A stretch of DNA of 45,463 nt from Stenotrophomonas maltophilia (GTDB lineage: Bacteria > Pseudomonadota > Gammaproteobacteria > Xanthomonadales > Xanthomonadaceae): contig DGLB01000049.1 of NCBI GenBank assembly GCA_002387845.1, positions 35,281 through 80,743 on the forward strand. The letters run 5' to 3'. The notes under the pieces are model-generated. The model worked only from the letters and a program-made list of their open reading frames with translations. It did no database searches and had not been told where the DNA came from. Every line of letters starts with the position of its first letter. Position 1 is the first letter of the stretch. A program made the translations under genes and the position numbers. Positions 39,974 to 45,463 of this stretch are shown here, piece by piece.

Positions 39974-40033
39974 TGCATGGCCACCTACGTCCACCCGCAC
40001 CAGAGAAGCTCCGGGAATTGTGTAAAAATTAGC
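39974..40033 (+). pseudogene. Truncated third copy of the immunity gene
   Basis: From TTGCATGGCC the frame reads LHGHLRPPAPEKLRELCKN and then a stop. It lines up with the start of copy 1 (VHPYPLPPVPKKLQEML) codon by codon. The upstream 60 bp (GGCCAACGT..., CGCACTCGGAAGGGACGCG) also matches the upstream of copy 1. Everything after codon 19 is lost. Confidence 0.65.
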
Positions 40034-40073
40034 CCATTCGCATCAACCACTCGCCCACGAAATGGAAGTCCAA

Positions 40074-40418
40074 ATGCAAGAGAAATCTCCACCACCGGTC
40101 CCACAGAAGCTTCAGGAAATGCTTGCCAGCCACCCCGAACTGATACTGCGACTGCAAGAGGTTCTAGTACGTTCTGCGGAAAGGTCACGGCGAGTCCCGC
40201 TCGATCCTTTTGAGGACGCAGTATCAGCGCTTGAGGGCCGACTGGAAAAGTTCGCGGCCGAAGCACGCCGCGAGTTGAAGGAGGCCGAAGAGACTGGGGA
40301 TGCTTCGCTCATCCAGGCGGCGGCGGCCAAAGAGTCTCTGATGGACGATGCTCGCTACAAGCGCCACTGGATTGGCGATGATCAACTCTTTAGGTACTTC
40401 GGGGAGGACTTCAAGTGA
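40074..40418 (+). CDS. Putative immunity/antitoxin protein, copy 2
   Basis: The 114-aa product (from MQEKSPPPVPQKLQEML) has the same layout and length as copy 1: LQEMLASHPELILRLQEVL, PFEDAVSALEGRLEKF, a coiled helix and the end HWIGDDQLFRYFGEDFK. I start it at the second ATG because GGAAG lies 6 bases upstream and the length then equals copy 1; the ATG at 40062 lacks a ribosome site. It overlaps the effector gene by 4 bp (GTGA), the coupling expected of an antidote and its toxin. No signal peptide is present, consistent with a cytoplasmic zeta-type target. Confidence 0.8.
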   Translation: MQEKSPPPVPQKLQEMLASHPELILRLQEVLVRSAERSRRVPLDPFEDAVSALEGRLEKFAAEARRELKEAEETGDASLIQAAAAKESLMDDARYKRHWIGDDQLFRYFGEDFK

Positions 40419-43156
40419 GTTCCTCAGAGACCCGGCTCGGGCCTGACGATCATAAGCGCATACTTCTCGACCGCGTTATTCCAAAGAGTGGAATTCCAGA
40501 TACAAGTGCGCAGGAGATGCCGCGCGCGGTCATCCTAGCTGGCCAGCCAGGTGCCGGGAAGGGAGGCCTGACTCGTCTGGCGCGCGCCGAGTTTGAGCAG
40601 AATGTGGTGGTACTTGACCCTGACGCACTCCGCGACTATCACCCGGAAGTCGACCGTTTCCGCGACGCCCATCCGTATTCATGGGCGGGTGACACACACC
40701 ATGACGCCAGTAAGTGGAACAACGAGGTCCGAGGCGCGGCAATCGAAGGCCGACGAAACCTCATCGTTGACACAACCCTTGGCAACGGTAGCGGCGCGGT
40801 CAAGCTCGTCAGGGAACTGCAGTCAAAGGGTTATGATGTTGAGATAAGAGGACTCGTCGCGCACAGCCTTGAGAGTGAGCTAGGTGTCGACACTCGATTC
40901 GGCGAAAGGTTCGATGACGTGGGTTACGGTCGATTCGTCCCTGAAAGTGTTCGCCAAGAGGTCTACCAAGCGCTTCCTGGCAATCTCGACAAGATCCACA
41001 CAGAGACAGGCATACAGATCCGACTGTACAACCGCGAGGGCCGCGAGTTGTACGACAACCGCACCGACCCGAGGATGCCGGGCCCAGCACTGGATTCAGA
41101 GCGCGAACATCGTCTGAGCGATCCACGCCTCACCCAGACCATTAGAGACGGCTGGAAAGAGCGCGTGGGCTGGCATCGCGACCTCCCGGATGCATTGCCA
41201 AACAATCCAAACGTCGCGCCAGACACGGCCAAGGCGATGCTTTCCGAGCGCGCGGAGCTCAAAGTCGCCGAAGCCGTCTCCCGCGAAACCACCACCGCCA
41301 TCCAGGTGGACCACGAAGTCCGCGTCCGCCCCAACATGCTGCGTGGTGCGGCCATCGGCGGCACCGCCGTCACCGCAGTTGAAGCCGTCACTGAAGGCCG
41401 TAAGATCGCCGACCTTTACGGGCGCGATAATCCAGTGGGTGCGCAGGCCGCGATCGTCGACTTTGGTGCGCGCAGTGTCGGCAGTTTCGCCGGCGCGGTG
41501 GTCGGGGCCAAGGTCGGCACCCTGGTTGGCATCGAATCCGGTCCTGGAGCCATCGTCACCGGTCTCATCGGCGCTGGCGTGGGCGCGATGGGGGCCAGTG
41601 CGGCGGTTGAGTGGATCGAGAATTACCAGATCAACAACCAGCGCGACACCACGGGCAAGCTGTGGACGTTCGACCCGGAGAACCCGAGCGCGGGCTGGAC
41701 CCGCACCGAGCGGGAGGTGATCGGCAGCGTGGGCACACTGGTTGACCGGCCTATCTACGGCCCCACCCAGAAGTTCACGGCCGATCCGGCCCTGGCACAG
41801 GAGCTGAATTACAAAGCGTCCAGTGAAGCCATCGGGCTGCGCCTGGGCGAACCGGATCGCCCCATTCCGCCCTACAGTATTCCTGGCGACTCCCGCGATA
41901 CGCCGAGCCTCTACCCTGCCTCATGGGAGCGAAATCCGGAAACCGGCGCGTGGCGGCGCGAGGTGGTGGTTTCCGAGCTGGAACACGGTATGAAGAACGT
42001 GCAGGTCGAGTTCGCCGATGCGCAGAAGGCACGGGATCTGGACGAACACGCCGCCAGCATCGTTGCCTACAACGCCTCCCGCAGCCCGGCCGCCATGGCG
42101 AAGACCTTCGAGGACACCCACGCACAGCTGGGCTGGGAGCAGCACGGCAACGTGCCGGACGCGGTGACCTGGGCGCGCGACCATACCGACCAGGTGCTGG
42201 CCTCCGATGGCCGTACCTATCAGCGGGAAAAGAATGGCGAATGGACCCACGATGGCGTGTTCTGGGACTCCAAAGCGAACGGGAATGTGCGCGATGAGCT
42301 CGACGCCACCTATCTGCAGATACAGTCCAACTTTGCCCGCACGGCTGATGTGCCGACGCAGGTGTCCGCCGTAACCCAGAACCCACCCGATGCGATCAAG
42401 CCGCTGGCTACCGCTGCCGCGACGCCGGTGGACGACATGCGCCAGCCGGGGCATCCGGGCAATCGCACCTACACGCAGATGCTGGACCGGGTATCGCTGT
42501 TTGACACGCAGCACGGCTTGCCAACCGGCGAACACAGCCAGCGGTTGGCGGCATCGACGGCCGTCATTGCCAACCGTGAGCGTCTGGACCCGGATCGTAC
42601 CTTCGTGGAGAAGTCGCCACAGGGTGAGATCGCCTTGGTGGAGCGCCCACGGCCCGGCCAGACGGGTGAGCGGCGTTTTGAGATCGACATTCGCACGTTG
42701 TCTTCGCGTCCAATCGAGGAAAGCTCGCGCGAGCTGGCCCGTGATCGTTCGCCGCATTACCTCAACCCACCGGCAGCCACACGAACGGTGGATCAGGAGC
42801 TGGCGTTGCAGCGCATGGCACCTTCGGACAAGGCGATGTTCGAGCGGATTCGCGCCGGTACGCCCGCTTCGGTGGCTGACGAGGCCGTGGTGAGCGCAGT
42901 GACCGCCAGCAAGCAGCGCGGTATCGATCAGGCCGACAAGATCAGCGCGGTGGCGATGGATGGGGACCGGCTGTTTGTGGTGGGCAATACGCCCGGGCTC
43001 CGGTCGATGACAGATGTCTCGCAGCCGCAGCCCGAATTGCAGCGTGGTGTGGAGCTGTTGCAGACACAGAACCAGGAGCAGTCGCTGGATCAGCAGCGTC
43101 AGCAGAGTGAGGAGCAGCAGCGGTCGGCAAGCAAGTCGGCGGCGATGTCGATGTGA
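40415..43156 (+). CDS. Zeta-toxin effector with XVIPCD-type secretion domain
   Basis: The 913-aa protein starts with a zeta-toxin kinase. It has Walker A GQPGAGKGG (43-51), then VVVLDPDALRDYHPEV with the likely catalytic Asp, then NLIVDTTLGN, and basic residues in TRFGERFDDVGYGRF. Zeta toxins phosphorylate UDP-N-acetylglucosamine and block cell-wall synthesis. Residues about 310-410 are a glycine/alanine-rich hydrophobic region. From about 674, PGHPGNRTYTQMLDRV and EHSQRLAASTAVIANRE match the XVIPCD, the signal for the Xanthomonadales antibacterial type IV system. A Gln-rich tail closes it (QEQSLDQQRQQSEEQQR). The start is GTG, overlapping the immunity stop. No secretion genes lie in the window. 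Confidence 0.88.
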   Translation: MSSSETRLGPDDHKRILLDRVIPKSGIPDTSAQEMPRAVILAGQPGAGKGGLTRLARAEFEQNVVVLDPDALRDYHPEVDRFRDAHPYSWAGDTHHDASKWNNEVRGAAIEGRRNLIVDTTLGNGSGAVKLVRELQSKGYDVEIRGLVAHSLESELGVDTRFGERFDDVGYGRFVPESVRQEVYQALPGNLDKIHTETGIQIRLYNREGRELYDNRTDPRMPGPALDSEREHRLSDPRLTQTIRDGWKERVGWHRDLPDALPNNPNVAPDTAKAMLSERAELKVAEAVSRETTTAIQVDHEVRVRPNMLRGAAIGGTAVTAVEAVTEGRKIADLYGRDNPVGAQAAIVDFGARSVGSFAGAVVGAKVGTLVGIESGPGAIVTGLIGAGVGAMGASAAVEWIENYQINNQRDTTGKLWTFDPENPSAGWTRTEREVIGSVGTLVDRPIYGPTQKFTADPALAQELNYKASSEAIGLRLGEPDRPIPPYSIPGDSRDTPSLYPASWERNPETGAWRREVVVSELEHGMKNVQVEFADAQKARDLDEHAASIVAYNASRSPAAMAKTFEDTHAQLGWEQHGNVPDAVTWARDHTDQVLASDGRTYQREKNGEWTHDGVFWDSKANGNVRDELDATYLQIQSNFARTADVPTQVSAVTQNPPDAIKPLATAAATPVDDMRQPGHPGNRTYTQMLDRVSLFDTQHGLPTGEHSQRLAASTAVIANRERLDPDRTFVEKSPQGEIALVERPRPGQTGERRFEIDIRTLSSRPIEESSRELARDRSPHYLNPPAATRTVDQELALQRMAPSDKAMFERIRAGTPASVADEAVVSAVTASKQRGIDQADKISAVAMDGDRLFVVGNTPGLRSMTDVSQPQPELQRGVELLQTQNQEQSLDQQRQQSEEQQRSASKSAAMSM

Positions 43157-43163
43157 GATGTCG

Positions 43164-43186
43164 GTAGCGCCGGCCGTTGGCCGGCG
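43164..43186 (+). repeat. Short GTAG-type REP hairpin
   Basis: GTAG then CGCCGGCC-gtt-GGCCGGCG, 7 bp after the effector stop. It may stop transcription, together with the neighbouring 60-bp REP. Confidence 0.82.
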
Positions 43187-43198
43187 TTGCCGTTTGAG

Positions 43199-43258
43199 GT
43201 CATGCGTTACAGAACGTTGAAGGGATCACGGCGGTCGTCTGTCGACCGACCCTACCGC
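43199..43258 (-). repeat. 60-bp GTAG-type REP unit, copy 13
   Basis: Reverse orientation, GTCATGCGTTACAGAACG to CCGACCCTACCGCC. It overlaps the stop of the following minus-strand membrane gene by a few bases. Confidence 0.88.
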
Positions 43259-43737
43259 CGCGCGTGGATGCGCCAGCATTGAGCGGCGTAGCCCACGACG
43301 AACACCGCGAAGCATCCGAGCAGCGTCTGCAGCACTACGGGAGCCATCGGTGCAGCGGCGATGGGATGCGCTACCGGCAAGCGCGTGAGGGTCTCATTGG
43401 TGCCGGGCACCAGTGACAACAGGAAGCTGAAAGAGAGTGCGAATGTGGACACGTAAGGCGCGAGTCTGCCCAGCCAGCGCATTCGTGCGGCGAGAACGCC
43501 GCCGAAGGCAATCAGCAGGACGACCACGCCGAACGCGTGACCCGGATTGAGTCCGCCGGTGCTCGATACAGTGAAGGACGACAGCACCGAAAGCACCAGT
43601 CCGATGAGGTACACCTTGCCCGACCGTGTGGCAGGGTCGATCGCACGGTGGCGGACGAATCCGTACGCCCCCGCGACCAGGGGAATCAGACTGAGCGCGG
43701 TGTGCAGGACACCGAGTGTGGAAAGTGCGTGGGCCAT
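43252..43737 (-). CDS. Four-helix inner-membrane protein, hypothetical
   Basis: The 161-aa product has about four or five membrane helices (ALSTLGVLHTALSLIPLVAGAYGFV, VYLIGLVLSVLSSFTV, AFGVVVLLIAFGGVLAA, VSTFALSFSFLLSLVPG, LQTLLGCFAVFVVGYAA). The layout is like DUF2306 proteins, but I do not claim that assignment. TGGAGA lies upstream of the ATG. A palindromic site at 43764 that is shared with the TetR gene promoter suggests TetR control. Confidence 0.8.
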   Translation of the reverse strand: MAHALSTLGVLHTALSLIPLVAGAYGFVRHRAIDPATRSGKVYLIGLVLSVLSSFTVSSTGGLNPGHAFGVVVLLIAFGGVLAARMRWLGRLAPYVSTFALSFSFLLSLVPGTNETLTRLPVAHPIAAAPMAPVVLQTLLGCFAVFVVGYAAQCWRIHARR

Positions 43738-43763
43738 GGGGTTCTCCAGAAGGATGATTGTGA

Positions 43764-43777
43764 ACCTACTAGTAGGT
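43764..43777. promoter_or_regulatory. TetR-type operator, site 1
   Basis: ACCTACTAGTAGGT is a perfect 14-bp palindrome, 27 bp before the membrane-protein ATG. A second copy of CTACTAGTAGGTAG is in front of the TetR gene. Confidence 0.75.
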
Positions 43778-43827
43778 AGGATGACTATTCAAACAAATGG
43801 CCCGCCAACGGCAGGCCCATCCGAGCT

Positions 43828-44415
43828 TTAGTGGGTTGGGGTCAAACGCGCGATCTGCAGCCTGGCCAGCGCCGCGAAGGTGTTGGGGTCGCCAAACCCT
43901 CGTGCCGCCAGCATGGCACCGTGGACGGCGGACATGAATGCCTTGGCCTCGTCGCCCGGGCTGCCCTGCAGCCGCAACTGGCCCTGCGCGGCACCCTTCT
44001 CCAGGGTGAGCGCCAGCCACCCGGTCAGGTCTTCGAAATGGCCACGTACTTCAGCGGCAATCTCGGGCGGGATCAGCGGCAGTTCGGCGGCCAGCATGGC
44101 GCAGATGCAGAATGAAGAAGTACCGCCAGCGATACAGGCCGACCAGTAGTCCACATACGCCTGCAGTTCGCGCAGGGGATCGCCCAGTTGCCGATCCAGC
44201 AGAGCCAGGCCATCCCGGGCCTCGGCGCGATAGAGCACGACGACCGTGCGTACCAGTTCAGCCTTGCTGGGGAAGTGGTGATGGATGCTGGCCTTGCTGA
44301 TGGCGACCCGCTCGGCGATGTCGGCATAGCTGAAGCCGTTGTAGCCGCCGGCCTCGAGCAAGGCCCGGGCGTGGCTGACGATCTCGGTGGCTTTGGGGGA
44401 GAGGTCGGGCTGCAT
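43828..44415 (-). CDS. TetR-family transcriptional repressor
   Basis: The 195-aa protein has the TetR N-terminal helix-turn-helix YADIAERVAISKASIHHHFPSKAELV (about residues 30-55), followed by a helical ligand domain of the kind found in TetR_C proteins, with a Cys pair CIC near residue 103. Its promoter carries the palindrome CTACTAGTAG 10 bp before the start, and the same site precedes the next gene, so it likely represses itself and that gene. The ligand is unknown. Confidence 0.92.
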   Translation of the reverse strand: MQPDLSPKATEIVSHARALLEAGGYNGFSYADIAERVAISKASIHHHFPSKAELVRTVVVLYRAEARDGLALLDRQLGDPLRELQAYVDYWSACIAGGTSSFCICAMLAAELPLIPPEIAAEVRGHFEDLTGWLALTLEKGAAQGQLRLQGSPGDEAKAFMSAVHGAMLAARGFGDPNTFAALARLQIARLTPTH

Positions 44416-44424
44416 TTCGCCACT

Positions 44425-44438
44425 CTACTAGTAGGTAG
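44425..44438. promoter_or_regulatory. TetR-type operator, site 2
   Basis: CTACTAGTAGGTAG repeats the 14 bases found at site 1 in front of the membrane-protein gene; its core CTACTAGTAG is self-complementary. It starts 10 bp upstream of the TetR start codon. Confidence 0.72.
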
Positions 44439-44561
44439 ATACGGAGTCAATGCCGACAATCAGTCTCGACCCAGCGATGCTGTCACGGCCCTGGGAGCCA
44501 TCAAGCGGCGGCTTACCGGTCATTCGGTTGGCCGCTGACCGTCGGCCCCGTTTCGATCAGG

Positions 44562-44620
44562 GTCATGCGTTACAGAGCGTTGAAGCGTTCACGGCGGTCG
44601 TCTGTCGACCGACCCTACCC
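44562..44620 (-). repeat. 60-bp GTAG-type REP unit, copy 14
   Basis: Reverse orientation, GTCATGCGTTACAGAGCG to CGACCCTACCCC. It is very close in sequence to copy 13. Confidence 0.88.
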
Positions 44621-44687
44621 CGGGTTCATTCCGTGGGGACCCGAACCCGACATGTTTGCGAGGTCACCGGGACGGAATACAAATAAC

Positions 44688-44709
44688 AAGGGCACCTTTC
44701 GGTGCCCTT
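44688..44709 (-). terminator. guaA terminator
   Basis: AAGGGCACC and GGTGCCCTT form a 9-bp stem with a 4-base loop, 17 bp past the guaA stop; on the minus strand the stem runs into TGTTATTTGTATT. Confidence 0.88.
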
Positions 44710-44726
44710 GCCATTCAACCGCAGGA

Positions 44727-45463
44727 TTATTCCCACTCGATCGTTGCCGGCGGCTTGCCGGAGATGTCGTAGACCACGCGCGAGACGCCGCGCAGCTCGT
44801 TGATGATGCGGTTGCTCACGGTGCCGAGGAAGTCATACGGCAGGTGCGCCCAGTGCGCGGTCATGAAATCGATGGTTTCCACCGCGCGCAGTGCGATCAC
44901 CCACTCGTAGGCGCGGGCGTCGCCGACCACGCCGACCGACTTCACCGGCAGGAACACAGCGAACGCCTGGCTGGTCTTGTCGTACAGGTCAGCCTTGCGC
45001 AGTTCGTCGATGAAGATGGCATCGGCCTTGGCCAGCAGTTCGGCGTACTCACGCTTCACCTCGCCCAGGATACGCACGCCCAGGCCCGGGCCCGGGAACG
45101 GGTGGCGGTAGACCATGCTGCGCGGCAGGCCGAGTTCGACGCCGAGGCGGCGCACTTCGTCCTTGAACAGTTCGCGCAGCGGTTCCACCAGGCCCAGCTT
45201 CATGTGCTCCGGCAGGCCGCCCACGTTGTGGTGGCTCTTGATCACGTGGGCCTTGCCGGTCTTGCTGCCGGCCGACTCGATCACGTCGGGGTAGATGGTG
45301 CCCTGTGCCAGCCACTTGGCGTTGCTGAGCTTGTTGGACTCTTCGTCGAAGATGTCGACGAACAGGTTGCCGATGATCTTGCGCTTGGCTTCCGGGTCGC
45401 TCACGCCTTCCAGCTTGGCGAAGTAGCGGTCGGCGGCGTTGACGCGGATCACCTTGACGCCCA
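44727..45463 (-). CDS. guaA: GMP synthase (glutamine-hydrolysing), C-terminal part
   Basis: The window cuts this gene; 245 C-terminal residues are visible. GMP synthase converts XMP to GMP with glutamine and ATP. Seen here are the end of the ATP-pyrophosphatase domain (AKWLAQGTIYPDVIESA, SHHNVGGLP) and the dimerisation domain with RHPFPGPGLGVRILGEV and the conserved end SGKPPATIEWE. The 5' part, with the glutamine amidotransferase domain, lies beyond the right edge. Confidence 0.96.
   Translation of the reverse strand, partial: GVKVIRVNAADRYFAKLEGVSDPEAKRKIIGNLFVDIFDEESNKLSNAKWLAQGTIYPDVIESAGSKTGKAHVIKSHHNVGGLPEHMKLGLVEPLRELFKDEVRRLGVELGLPRSMVYRHPFPGPGLGVRILGEVKREYAELLAKADAIFIDELRKADLYDKTSQAFAVFLPVKSVGVVGDARAYEWVIALRAVETIDFMTAHWAHLPYDFLGTVSNRIINELRGVSRVVYDISGKPPATIEWE

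Larger units (their letters stand above)
39637..40073. other. Decayed stretch between the two immunity genes
   Basis: It contains the possible toxin remnant, a GCCGGCC-att-GGCCGGC hairpin (39756-39772), a decayed REP (39823-39880) and the broken start of a third immunity copy (39974-40033). Together, 39760-40033 parallels the 39070-39340 region. Confidence 0.6.
44416..44726. other. Intergenic stretch between tetR and guaA
   Basis: It holds TetR operator site 2 and the tetR promoter, one REP unit (44562-44620) and the guaA terminator (44688-44709). No gene is visible. Confidence 0.6.

Noticed and set aside
40415..43156. A phospholipase or peptidoglycan-hydrolase effector
   Set aside because: The N-terminus has a P-loop kinase motif and zeta-like order, with no lipase or amidase motif; the immunity candidates also lack the signal peptides expected for periplasmic targets.

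Overview
The window looks like a chromosomal segment of a Stenotrophomonas-type member of the Lysobacteraceae (Xanthomonadaceae). Coding regions are GC-rich. Many intergenic gaps carry palindromic repeats that begin with GTAG, as in the SMAG-type REPs described for Stenotrophomonas. One gene encodes a protein with an XVIPCD-like C-terminus, a Xanthomonadales type IV secretion signal. Genus assignment is inference. Core genes bracket or interleave with accessory stretches.

Left core (0-11 kb): hisS, an FNR-type regulator with a C-x2-C-x7-C cluster, and the thrABC operon on the minus strand. The operon is preceded by an unannotated Thr/Ile-rich leader peptide and a candidate attenuator. Next come a DMT exporter with an AraC regulator, a secreted protein with two DUF6491-like halves, and a PA2169-type four-helix protein.

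First accessory stretch (11.5-22 kb): small proline-rich, lipoprotein and zinc-ribbon-like proteins; a divergent AraC/SDR pair; a PixD-type BLUF photoreceptor; a 49-residue Gln-rich protein with a strong Shine-Dalgarno site and terminator; two orphan hypothetical genes; a SymE-like toxin behind a structured leader; a beta-solenoid-like protein; and an outer-membrane MetA-type protein followed by a secreted sulfatase. A tRNA-Arg(CCU) closes the stretch.

Central core (22-37 kb): kdsA; amaB with an overlapping SDR gene; a tightly packed run of DUF4190 protein, methyltransferase, pyrD, murB and EamA transporter; an SDR divergent from an AraC regulator; an APH(9)-like phosphotransferase; a two-gene unit of an XRE/degenerate-ATPase protein and a membrane-anchored P-loop ATPase; and a DUF3592 protein.

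Second accessory stretch (37-44.6 kb): it is dense in REP copies. It holds a second copy of the structured leader seen before the SymE-like gene, two small hypothetical genes, and an effector module. That module has two paralogous 114-residue putative immunity proteins and a 913-residue protein with an N-terminal zeta-toxin kinase and a C-terminal XVIPCD. A remnant of a third immunity copy lies between the two intact ones. A TetR regulator and membrane protein share a palindromic operator. The window ends inside guaA.

The strongest candidates for something new are the zeta-toxin effector with duplicated and decayed immunity genes, the leader element shared by two unrelated genes with compensatory base changes, and the paired XRE/ATPase unit.
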